A DNA stretch of 24,958 nt from Myxococcales bacterium UBA1238 (lineage in GTDB: Bacteria > Myxococcota_A > Bradymonadia > UBA7976 > UBA1532), in assembly GCA_002309015.1 (NCBI GenBank), contig DBWM01000059.1:32596-57553 (forward strand), given 5' to 3'. The position numbers were made by a program, and so were the translations under genes. The notes under the pieces are model-generated. The model made no database searches. It had not been told where the DNA came from and saw nothing but the letters and a program-made list of their open reading frames with translations. Position 1 is the stretch's first letter. The number at the start of each line of letters is the position of its first letter. Positions 15,444 through 22,956 of the stretch are shown piece by piece.

Positions 15444-17957
15444 TCAGACCTTTTGAGCGGCCTTCTTTCGGCGCTCCTGAACGTCATCGAACCACTGCAA
15501 GGCAGCGGTGAGCAGGCAAAGGCTCGAAATCAGAGTCGCGCTCATACCGACAATGGTCAGCGTGCCGAGGGAGTTTAAGCCCAAATGATTGGCGGTCAAA
15601 AGACTCGCGAAGCCGATCATGGTTGTGATCGAAGAGAGCATTGCCGAGGAACCCGTTGTGCGCACGATATATCCGATGCTGCCCGCTCCCAGCACCTTAT
15701 GGCGATGATAGATATGGATCGCATTATCGACGCCCATACCGATCATCGTAGGAATCGCTAACATATTGAAAAAGTTCAGTTTTATACCAAACAAGACCAT
15801 CACGCCCGCCGAAATGCTGAGCCCCATCGTCAGCGGCATCATGATCATGGCGACCCCCGCCACATTGCGTTCAAAGACCGCCACCAGCAAAAGCACCGTC
15901 AAAAGCGCGCTTAAGCCCGTCAGCAAACCATCCTTCATCATCGCCATCAGCACGTCGGCCCAGATCATCGGTTTGCCCGAAACCACCGGCGCTTTTCCAT
16001 CGAGCCCCTTCAGGGTCATCATCTCTTTGTGGAAGCCGAGGGCCACCTCGCCGTCATTGGTGGAGCCGCGCGGAGAAACAAAAATGAATTCGCCGAGTTT
16101 GCCGTCTTTATCCGAAAACTTCGCCTTCACCCAGTCGGGCAAATCATCGACGCCAAAGGTCTCGGGATTGCAGTGGCTCAGGAGTTCATCGGCCCCGTCG
16201 CGCTGATCGCCTTCAAACAGCTTCACCTTGCGGCCCAGCTTGCGGCAAATCTTCTTGACCCATTTGGCTTTTTCTTCCTGCTGATCGGGCACCAGGCTGA
16301 AGAGCGTCTGGAAACTCTTGATTCTCGGATGATTCCCTTTCTCGCTGCGCACCTTTTCATCGAGTTGCTTGTAGAGCGATCGCGCCTCTTCTTCTGAAGT
16401 GGCAAAAATCACCGCGGGAGAAGTCGCCTGGCTGGTGCCGTACTGAATCTCTTCGTAGTCTTTTTTGGCTCCGGTATTCTTTTCACCTAACTTCCTGAAA
16501 TCCATCTCAAAACCGATGGTCGACACACCGGAGATCATGCCAGCTAAAGCGATCGCAACCGCAAAGAGCGCCGTGCGCGCACCCAAAGGGAAACGATGCC
16601 GGCGCACATCGCCAGCCGCATCGCGGTCTACCTTGTAACCCTTTAACTTTAAAGGACGAATGCGTTCAAAAATGAATGTAAGCGAGGTAAAGACCACCAT
16701 CACCGCCAGCACGCAGAGCAAAACGCCCGCGCCTGCCACGGCACCGAACTGGCTGAAGCCCTTAAAATCGGCCAGTGTCAGCGCAAAGAACGCGAAAGTG
16801 GTGGTTAAACAAGCCAAAACGCTCGCCTCGCCGCATTCCAGATGCGTGATCACCATCGCCTCAAGAGGCACCATGCCCGCCGCACGCTCTTCGCGATAAC
16901 GCCCGTAATAATGGATGCCAAAATCGATGCCGAGGCCCAGCAACACCGCGAAAATAAAGGCGGTTATCAGGTTCAGATACCCCACCGAGATCGAAACCAG
17001 ACCGATGGTCCAGGCGGTTCCGAACAAAAGCGGCACCATCACGCAGAAGAAGGCGCGCACGCTCCTGAACCAGATGATCATCACCATCGAGAGCAAAAAC
17101 AGCGTGATCCCGGCCGAAGAGACGACGTCGCTCGCAATCTGATCGGACTGCTCCAGAGCCGAGCGGTAACCGCCACCCAAATCGATGCGCGTCACCACCT
17201 GCCCTTCACCGACGGGCCCCAGGCGCGATTCCACCTCGCGGCGCACCACTTTATCGGTCAGATCCAGAATGTGACGGCAAAAAGCCAGGTTGTTGGAAGA
17301 TTTGGTGGGGTAAACCTGCAGGCCGATGGTCGTATAAGCGCGGTTATAGAAATATTCTCTATAGTTTCCGCGCTCTTTTCTGAAGCTCCGGCCCATATTG
17401 GACAAGCCGTCATCTTGCTCTAACTCAGCCCAGCTGTAAGTAAATCGTTCGCTTTTGCTGCCTTCTTTTTTGTCGTCATCAAACAGCTGCAGCGACTTGC
17501 TGACCGCCTCCCGGATCGCATCGGTCAACTCGTCGTAGTAATCCTTGAGCTCATCGAGCGTGGCAAAGATGGTCAGCGCATTTTTGTTGATCACGTCGAT
17601 GTCGAGCTTCCACTCGACCTTGAGAATGTCTTCTTCCGCTTCGAGCGCCTCAGCGATCGCGCCCAGTTCCTTTTTGACGCGATCAAAATCGTTGGTCATC
17701 AGGGTGACCACCAGCATATCGGCGCTACCCAGACGGCTTTCGAGCACATGCATCGCCTGCACGCTGGGCGCACTCTCGGGCAGCAAATCCTGAATACTGC
17801 TCTTGAGTTCCAGGCCTGGCCCATCCCGCCCCGGCACCTTGACCGCCATCAGCCCCATCGCCACTGCAAGCAATAAGGCGCCTAAAAACACCCCATAAGG
17901 ATGGGCATAAATGAACTCAACTAATTTTCGAATCGGACGTTCTTTGAGCAGAGCCAT
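15444..17957 (-). CDS. RND/MMPL-superfamily exporter
   Basis: The 837-residue product is a predicted inner-membrane exporter of the RND superfamily (MMPL/SSD-like branch), proton-driven and usually moving lipids or hydrophobic molecules. It has the duplicated layout: TM1 at about residues 16-39, a large periplasmic loop, a TM bundle with GLGIDFGIHYYGRYREER, a second loop, then a second bundle with GMGVDNAIHIYHRHK. These paired G-x-D-x-x-I-H signatures on TM4 and TM10 are typical of the family. The start is ATG 17957 with AAGGAG eight bases upstream. The frame is open to 18227, but the extra residues would displace TM1. It is divergent from a secreted lipocalin-like gene, suggesting (inference) a lipid-handling pair. 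The substrate cannot be told. Confidence 0.88.
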   Translation of the reverse strand: MALLKERPIRKLVEFIYAHPYGVFLGALLLAVAMGLMAVKVPGRDGPGLELKSSIQDLLPESAPSVQAMHVLESRLGSADMLVVTLMTNDFDRVKKELGAIAEALEAEEDILKVEWKLDIDVINKNALTIFATLDELKDYYDELTDAIREAVSKSLQLFDDDKKEGSKSERFTYSWAELEQDDGLSNMGRSFRKERGNYREYFYNRAYTTIGLQVYPTKSSNNLAFCRHILDLTDKVVRREVESRLGPVGEGQVVTRIDLGGGYRSALEQSDQIASDVVSSAGITLFLLSMVMIIWFRSVRAFFCVMVPLLFGTAWTIGLVSISVGYLNLITAFIFAVLLGLGIDFGIHYYGRYREERAAGMVPLEAMVITHLECGEASVLACLTTTFAFFALTLADFKGFSQFGAVAGAGVLLCVLAVMVVFTSLTFIFERIRPLKLKGYKVDRDAAGDVRRHRFPLGARTALFAVAIALAGMISGVSTIGFEMDFRKLGEKNTGAKKDYEEIQYGTSQATSPAVIFATSEEEARSLYKQLDEKVRSEKGNHPRIKSFQTLFSLVPDQQEEKAKWVKKICRKLGRKVKLFEGDQRDGADELLSHCNPETFGVDDLPDWVKAKFSDKDGKLGEFIFVSPRGSTNDGEVALGFHKEMMTLKGLDGKAPVVSGKPMIWADVLMAMMKDGLLTGLSALLTVLLLVAVFERNVAGVAMIMMPLTMGLSISAGVMVLFGIKLNFFNMLAIPTMIGMGVDNAIHIYHRHKVLGAGSIGYIVRTTGSSAMLSSITTMIGFASLLTANHLGLNSLGTLTIVGMSATLISSLCLLTAALQWFDDVQERRKKAAQKV

Positions 17958-17980
17958 AACCTTGCTCCTTAACAAGAAAG

Positions 17981-18011
17981 CGCGTTTGATAGCACGCAAA
18001 CCGCAAACGCG
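17981..18011. promoter_or_regulatory. inverted repeat, 8-bp arms, in divergent promoter
   Basis: CGCGTTTG (17981-17988) pairs perfectly with CAAACGCG (18004-18011) across a 15-bp spacer. A short tandem CGCAAAC-CGCAAAC overlaps the right arm. It lies about 25 bp upstream of the exporter start codon, so it could be an operator or a leader hairpin in the exporter mRNA. Confidence 0.45.
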
Positions 18012-18016
18012 GTAGT

Positions 18017-18050
18017 ATTCATCGTAGATCATGAACCTTGTACGATGAAT
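18017..18050. promoter_or_regulatory. inverted repeat, 10-bp arms, in divergent promoter
   Basis: ATTCATCGTA (18017-18026) and TACGATGAAT (18041-18050) form a perfect 10-bp inverted repeat with a 14-bp spacer, so equivalent bases sit about 24 bp apart. It lies between the divergent exporter and lipocalin-like genes. A T-run follows on the plus strand, so an attenuator hairpin is possible. However, the AT-rich arms and central position in a divergent promoter favour an operator for a dimeric regulator (inference). Confidence 0.55.
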
Positions 18051-18098
18051 TTTTTGGCAAGACCCGCTGTCTTTTGTTTTTTTGATGAGGAGGCGATG

Positions 18099-19148
18099 AT
18101 GTTCAAACGACTGTTCACGCTCATTTGCTTGTGCTGCTTCACCCTGCCCTGCTTCGCAGATTCCCTGCAGGGGTTCTCGGCAGGCCATTCCGCAGCGACC
18201 GTCCAAAGCCTGATTCCCGCCATGCACAAGGGCGAAGGGTACGGCGAAAAATACACGTTTAATGCCGAATTTGGCGAACGCGGCAGCATGTATTTCTCGC
18301 TCACCATCTCGAACTTCGGCATCGGCGATTTCAAGATGGAAGCCAAAGGCCGCTTCACCCTCGATGGCGAAGATTACTCGTGGAAAAAGGAATTAGACGA
18401 CGACGAGTGGAAATATAAGAAAGATCAATTCTACATCAAAGCCGGTCCTGCAACCATCTCCGGCACGCCCAACCGCCTGGTGATGACCGCAACGAAGAGC
18501 AAGCATCAGTTTCAAGCGGTCTTTACCCCCAAAGCGCCCAGCTGGCGTCCCGGTCAGGGCCAGGTCAAATTCGGCTCAAACATCAGTGAATTCACGGTGT
18601 TTCCGCTGATGGACGTGGAAGCCAAAGTCAAACTCAAGGACAAGGATGAAGAAGTTTTGACCGGCTATGGATTCGGCAGCCACAGCTGGAGCGACCTGAT
18701 GCCTTACGAGCAATTCAAATCCACCGTCGATTTCCGCGGCATTGCGGGCGACGCCACCGTTTACATGCGCATCATGCAACCCGTTTCGGACTACGGCAAA
18801 GAGCCCCTCCGCTATCTGCTCGTCACCAAAGGCAATCAGATTTTAGCCGAAAGCCTGAATTTTACCGTCACCCCCACCGCAACCTATACCGACAAGAAGC
18901 ACGATAACAAATACCAGGTTGCTGAATCTTTTACGGTTTCAACCCCCGACATCAAAGGTACGGTCACCAAGAGCCAGCTGCGGCAGCGCAAGGATCAGCT
19001 GGCCAGCTTAAACTTCGCCGCCAGACAAATCGCCAAGCAATACGCGAAACCCATGCTTTACGACTACGACATGCAATTCTCGTTTGACGTAAAAGGTCAA
19101 AAAATCGAAGGCATCGGCCGCTACGAAGTCAATCACCTCAACAAATAG
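18099..19148 (+). CDS. secreted lipocalin-like (Svf1/CrtC-AttH type) protein
   Basis: The product of about 349 residues has a signal peptide (hydrophobic LFTLICLCCFTLP, cleavage after CFA). It is otherwise a soluble, strand-rich protein with few hydrophobic segments. An alternating pattern of short beta strands with FGIGDFKMEAKGRF, and a central GYGFGSHSWSDLMPYEQF followed by VDFRG, resembles the two-domain lipocalin-like fold of Svf1 and CrtC/AttH relatives, which bind or modify hydrophobic compounds. This family call is tentative. Two adjacent ATGs (18096 and 18099) follow GAGGAGG; 18099 has the better spacing. It is divergent from the RND/MMPL exporter, so a periplasmic lipid carrier for that exporter is an attractive but unproven idea. 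Confidence 0.6.
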   Translation: MFKRLFTLICLCCFTLPCFADSLQGFSAGHSAATVQSLIPAMHKGEGYGEKYTFNAEFGERGSMYFSLTISNFGIGDFKMEAKGRFTLDGEDYSWKKELDDDEWKYKKDQFYIKAGPATISGTPNRLVMTATKSKHQFQAVFTPKAPSWRPGQGQVKFGSNISEFTVFPLMDVEAKVKLKDKDEEVLTGYGFGSHSWSDLMPYEQFKSTVDFRGIAGDATVYMRIMQPVSDYGKEPLRYLLVTKGNQILAESLNFTVTPTATYTDKKHDNKYQVAESFTVSTPDIKGTVTKSQLRQRKDQLASLNFAARQIAKQYAKPMLYDYDMQFSFDVKGQKIEGIGRYEVNHLNK

Positions 19149-19211
19149 CGCATTCGCAATCTCCCGCCACAACGCCTCTCCATTTTCAATTTGAGACAAA
19201 TCGCAACCAAT

Positions 19212-19244
19212 TTGACAAACCTTTTAAAATCAATAGGTTATAAT
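19212..19244 (+). promoter_or_regulatory. sigma70-like promoter upstream of inositol-phosphate synthase gene
   Basis: A perfect TTGACA (19212-19217) and a perfect TATAAT (19239-19244) occur in an AT-rich patch, but 21 bp apart, longer than the usual 16-18. Transcription from the -10 would begin near 19251, leaving a leader of about 120 nt before the start codon. The spacing means either the -10 alone works with another -35, or the promoter is weak or activator-dependent. Confidence 0.45.
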
Positions 19245-19371
19245 TTTTTAATTCGGTCTTAAACCGCAACAATACGAAATGGGGGTTGTCGCCATCTGCC
19301 CTGCTCGCTAAAGTTGCCTCGGTTTGCAAAAGGCCTTCACAAATCCCTATTTCTAACAGGGTGAGGTTTTT

Positions 19372-20706
19372 ATGAGCTCTCAAGATTCCGCTAAGAAGCT
19401 CCCCGCCGCAGCGCCGGAGCGTTTGGGTGTCCTCCTTCAAGGCATGGGCGCCGTCGCCAGCACTTTTGTCGCAGGCTGCATCGCAGCTCGCAAAGGTTTG
19501 GGGGAGCCTATCGGATCCCTGACTCAGCTCGCCCACATTCGTCTCGGCAAGCGCACGGACAACCGCAACCCGCTGATCCGCGATTTCTTGCCTCTGACCT
19601 CTTTGGACGGCTTGGTTTTTGGTGCCTGGGACATCTTCGGTGGCAGCGTTTTTGACGCCTGCATGACTGCGGAAGTGCTCGATGAGCGCCTGATCCGCAA
19701 GATGGAACCCGAACTCTCCGCCATCAAGGTGATGCCCGGCGCGTTCGATCCTCAGTACGTCACCCGTCTGACGCCCAAATACTGCAAGCAGGGCACCCGC
19801 CGCGAAATGGTCGAATCCCTTCGCGCCGACATCCGCAAGTTCAAGGCCGACAACAATCTCGACCGCGTCGTCATGATCAACGCTTCGAGCACCGAGGTTT
19901 ACAACGATCTCTGCGAGATCCACCAAACCCTCGACGCCTTTGAAGCCGCCCTCGACGCCGACGATCACCGCATCGGCCCCTGCATGATGTACGCCTACGC
20001 CGCATTGATGGAAGGCGTGCCCTACGCTAACGGTACCCCGAGCTGGTCTACCGACGTGCCCGCCATCCGCGAACTGGCCCACAAGAAGGCTCTGCCCATC
20101 GCCGGCAAGGACTTCAAGACCGGTCAGACACTCATGAAAACCGTTCTCGCGCCTATGTTTAAGGCTCGTATGCTCGGTGTTCGCGGCTGGTTCTCCACCA
20201 ACATCCTCGGCAACCGTGACGGCGAAGTTCTGGACGATCCCGGCGCATTCAAGGCCAAGGAAAAGACCAAGCTCAGCGTGCTCGACACCATTCTTCAGCC
20301 CGATGAGCATCCCAACCTGTACGGCAACCTTTATCACAAGGTCCGCATCAACTATTACCCGCCGCGCGGCGACGCCAAGGAAGGCTGGGACAACATCGAC
20401 ATCTTCGGCTGGCTCGGCTACCCGATGCAGATCAAGGTCGACTTCCTTTGCCGCGACTCGATTCTGGCCGCTCCGATTTTGCTCGACCTGGCGCTGCTGA
20501 TGGATTTTGCCGCCCGCGCCGGCCTCAAGGGCATTCAGGAATGGCTCAGCTTCTACTGGAAGAGCCCCATCGCCGCTCCTGGCCTCAAGCCCGAGCACGA
20601 TCTTTTCATCCAGCTCACCAAGCTGAAGAACAATATGCGCTACCTCATGGGCGAGGATCTGATCACCCATCTCGGCAACGAATATTACGAAGAGCGTGAA
20701 AACTAA
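19372..20706 (+). CDS. ino1: myo-inositol-1-phosphate synthase
   Basis: This enzyme converts glucose-6-phosphate to myo-inositol-1-phosphate in an NAD-dependent cytosolic reaction, the entry to inositol lipids and inositol solutes. The 444-residue product has an N-terminal dinucleotide-binding glycine motif (LLQGMGAVAS, about residues 21-30). The conserved catalytic blocks are GKDFKTGQT (245-253), STNILGNRDG (275-284) with the following KAKEKTK, and DSILAAPILLD (362-372). These match the family's GxDxKSGQT, NHLGNNDG and DSLLATPxxxD regions. The ATG at 19372 is preceded by GTGAGG. It is monocistronic by its spacing. The symbol follows family usage (ino1). A similar NAD-dependent enzyme of unknown substrate is the only alternative. 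Confidence 0.9.
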   Translation: MSSQDSAKKLPAAAPERLGVLLQGMGAVASTFVAGCIAARKGLGEPIGSLTQLAHIRLGKRTDNRNPLIRDFLPLTSLDGLVFGAWDIFGGSVFDACMTAEVLDERLIRKMEPELSAIKVMPGAFDPQYVTRLTPKYCKQGTRREMVESLRADIRKFKADNNLDRVVMINASSTEVYNDLCEIHQTLDAFEAALDADDHRIGPCMMYAYAALMEGVPYANGTPSWSTDVPAIRELAHKKALPIAGKDFKTGQTLMKTVLAPMFKARMLGVRGWFSTNILGNRDGEVLDDPGAFKAKEKTKLSVLDTILQPDEHPNLYGNLYHKVRINYYPPRGDAKEGWDNIDIFGWLGYPMQIKVDFLCRDSILAAPILLDLALLMDFAARAGLKGIQEWLSFYWKSPIAAPGLKPEHDLFIQLTKLKNNMRYLMGEDLITHLGNEYYEEREN

Positions 20707-20814
20707 TCGTTTTTAGCCCACCTCACGTTTCCCGCCTTTTTTAAAATCTTCTTCTTTCCTTTTGCATTTCATTTCTTTAAATCTTGAGCAGCGCCATTTG
20801 GGCGTTCGCAATTC

Positions 20815-20842
20815 TTGAACTTTACAAGACTCTGGCTAAACT
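20815..20842 (+). promoter_or_regulatory. weak sigma70-like promoter for chemoreceptor gene
   Basis: TTGAAC (20815-20820) and TAAACT (20837-20842) are separated by 16 bp and lie just upstream of the AAGGAG ribosome binding site of the MCP gene. Each hexamer matches consensus at four of six positions. No sigma28-type flagellar promoter was seen. Confidence 0.3.
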
Positions 20843-20864
20843 CTTATCGTTTAAGGAGTTTTGC

Positions 20865-22604
20865 ATGAGAACCATTTCGTCTCGCATTTATCTCGTCTTT
20901 GCCCTGATGCTGGGTCTGTCTGTTGTTGTGTCCCTGGTGGCCTCCAACGCACGATTATCGACCTCATCCCAAATCCAAATCGATGAAGCCTATCAGCAAA
21001 ATCTGCAGGCCCTCGATGCGCGCATTCAAGGGAAGGTCGATCACACCTACCAGCTGCTCAATCTGGCTTACTCGCTCGCCAAAACGGACGAGATGCAGGA
21101 ACCCACGCAGCTCGACGCCTTTGGATACCTGCAGCAGCTGCAGACCGAAGAGGATCATGTCGATTTCTGGATCCACAAAATCGATGCGACGCAGCCCGAA
21201 GATTCCCGCCTGATGGTGCATTCCAGCAACCAGTCGCTCCTCCACACCAACATCACCCATCTCATGTACGACGATGGGAGCAAAACCGAAAAGGAAGCGA
21301 TGGCGATCGCGGCTTCGGATGTAGATGGCGTCCTGCAGACTCTGCGTGAACCCACCCCGCTCATCATCGCCGTCAACCGCCTGGTCGCCCGCCAGAACCA
21401 GGGCACCGTCGAATACGAATGGGTGCTTCCCAATCACGAAGGCACCACCAAAAAGCGCGCTTACGTGCGGTTATTTAAGCCATGGAACCTCGTCATCGGT
21501 GCCAGCTCCGATCTTGAGAGCGTCCATCAGATCGATCTCCAGAAAAAGGCCGAGCTGGGCTCGCAACAGCGAAAGATGTTTCTGCAGCAGCTGGCCATTT
21601 CGCTTTGCCTGGCCGCTTTAGCCATCGCCGCATTGATCGCATTGATGCGTTGGGTACACCGCCGCCTGACCAGCGTCACCGAATCCCTGAACCGCTTTAC
21701 CGCCGGCCGCGAAGATCTGACGGTGCGCCTTGATGTTTCGGGCAACGACGAGGTCACCGAAATCGCGCGCGCCTTCAACGGCTTCATCACCAAGCTGCAA
21801 TCCATCATCGACAGCCTGACCCAGACCGCCGCGCAGTTCAGCAGTTCCACCGAGGAGCTCCATAACTCCGCGATGACCATCGAGAGCCGCGCGACCGACA
21901 TCCAGAGCCAGGCCACGAACGCCGCAAACACCCTCGACGAGACCGATCACCACATGCAGAGCGTCGCGACCTCCACCGTCGAGCTCAACGCCACCATCAA
22001 CGACATCGCAAGCTCCATGACGCAGGTCAGCCAGGTCATGGAGGAAGCCGCACGCCTCACTCAGAGCGTCAACACCCAGGTCACCAGCTTAAGCACCTCC
22101 AGCGACCGCATCGGTGAAATCGTCCGCTGGATCAGCAGCGTCGCCGCGCAGACCAACCTCCTCGCGCTGAACGCCACCATCGAGGCTGCCCGCGCCGGTG
22201 AGGCGGGCCGTGGGTTCGCAGTCGTCGCAAACGAGGTCAAGACCCTCGCAAACGAGACCAGCAAGGCCGCAGGCGAGATCACGGGTACCATCGAGACCAT
22301 CCAGAACGAGGTTCGCAACGCCGTCGAGGCCATTCGCCAGATCACGGCCACCGTCGAGTCCGTTCGTTCCACGCAAATGGTCGTCTCCTCCGCCGTTTTG
22401 ACTCAGTCCAAGGTCACGGGCGAGATCAGCGATTCCGTCGCCCAGGTGGCGAGCAACACGAGCGACGTCGTACAGTCGGTCACCGACGTGGCCCGCGCCG
22501 CCAGCGAATCGACCCTCCACATCGGCACCACCCAGAAGTCCATCGGCCAGCTCCTCGAGCTCTCAAAGAAGCTCCAGGACGAGCTGAACCGCTTCAAGGC
22601 CTAA
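20865..22604 (+). CDS. methyl-accepting chemotaxis protein with periplasmic sCache-type sensor
   Basis: The 579-residue chemoreceptor has TM1 (about 8-27), a periplasmic sensor (about 30-240), TM2 (about 242-261), a HAMP domain (262-315) and a methyl-accepting signalling domain (about 320-560). The sensor shows sCache_2-like features: VDFWIHKID, later GTVEYEWVLP and FKPWNLVIGAS near its end, a fold that often binds small carboxylates. The hairpin tip ISSVAAQTNLLALNATIEAA (about 424-443) and the following RAGEAGRGFAVVANEVKTLA are canonical for coupling to CheA/CheW. It ends without a CheR-binding pentapeptide. The start ATG 20865 has a perfect AAGGAG about seven bases upstream. No other che gene is nearby, so it is an orphan receptor. 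Confidence 0.95.
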   Translation: MRTISSRIYLVFALMLGLSVVVSLVASNARLSTSSQIQIDEAYQQNLQALDARIQGKVDHTYQLLNLAYSLAKTDEMQEPTQLDAFGYLQQLQTEEDHVDFWIHKIDATQPEDSRLMVHSSNQSLLHTNITHLMYDDGSKTEKEAMAIAASDVDGVLQTLREPTPLIIAVNRLVARQNQGTVEYEWVLPNHEGTTKKRAYVRLFKPWNLVIGASSDLESVHQIDLQKKAELGSQQRKMFLQQLAISLCLAALAIAALIALMRWVHRRLTSVTESLNRFTAGREDLTVRLDVSGNDEVTEIARAFNGFITKLQSIIDSLTQTAAQFSSSTEELHNSAMTIESRATDIQSQATNAANTLDETDHHMQSVATSTVELNATINDIASSMTQVSQVMEEAARLTQSVNTQVTSLSTSSDRIGEIVRWISSVAAQTNLLALNATIEAARAGEAGRGFAVVANEVKTLANETSKAAGEITGTIETIQNEVRNAVEAIRQITATVESVRSTQMVVSSAVLTQSKVTGEISDSVAQVASNTSDVVQSVTDVARAASESTLHIGTTQKSIGQLLELSKKLQDELNRFKA

Positions 22605-22956
22605 GCCACCCGCCCTCTCCCCTCCAAAATCCGCCTTCCTTTCAACTCCATCTGCAGACCGTTCACAAAAAAGCGCAGCCATACGAAGGCGTTTGGTTAA
22701 AGATTGACCCGAATCCGCATTCGATTTGCGCGCATCCGCAACAGATTCACCGTTTACGGCCGATCATTCGCCAAAGATGGCCGATCGATCACCAATGACC
22801 GCATCATTGTCGCCGTTTTCCGCAGGTAATTCGCCCTTATCGGCCGTCCAATCACCATCAGCCATAACCCCATCGCCAGCGGCGTTGATTGCGTTGCCAG
22901 AAGCAGGGCGCAGACGCCCCCGTTTGGCGGTTCTGGTCGCAGAATCCGCGATTGTT
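22605..22956. other. 352-bp gene-free stretch between convergent genes
   Basis: This lies between the 3' ends of the chemoreceptor gene and the Sel1-repeat gene. Its main content is the 21-bp repeat array at 22699-22908. The first 90 bp are pyrimidine-rich on the plus strand and show no clear terminator hairpin. Open frames cross the array on both strands, but none has a convincing start and ribosome binding site. Confidence 0.7.
22699..22908. repeat. degenerate tandem array of ten 21-bp units
   Basis: Ten consecutive units of exactly 21 bp begin at 22699, 22720, 22741, 22762, 22783, 22804, 22825, 22846, 22867 and 22888. In seven of the ten (22741-22887), positions 7-11 read TC[A/G]CC; the outermost units keep partial matches. 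The unit end is most often GGCC or CGCA. Read on the plus strand it encodes heptapeptides around x-x-S-P-x-x-A (for example DHSPKMA, DRSPMTA, SLSPFSA, GNSPLSA). On the minus strand another frame gives A-x-x-G-[D/E]-x-x (ADKGELP, AENGDND, AVIGDRS). Variation clusters at wobble positions, which suggests a coding past or present. The two frames share wobble positions, so the strand cannot be decided. Confidence 0.8.

Noticed and set aside
15374..15511. Small plus-strand frame downstream of the sigma54 site (MKSNPIPQNPC start)
   Set aside because: Its ATG lies at or before the predicted transcription start, it has no ribosome binding site, and it runs antisense into the exporter gene.
17958..18227. 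N-terminal extension of the RND exporter up to 18227
   Set aside because: The extension is not membrane-like, overlaps the divergent signal-peptide gene, and an ATG at 17957 with an ideal AAGGAG precedes TM1 directly.
19186..20670. Minus-strand open frame of nearly 500 codons covering the inositol-phosphate synthase gene
   Set aside because: The plus-strand product has conserved catalytic blocks; the antisense product is a low-information mirror with no family features.
22699..22908. CRISPR array
   Set aside because: Units are a contiguous 21-bp degenerate tandem with no alternation of identical repeats and unique spacers, and no cas genes are present.
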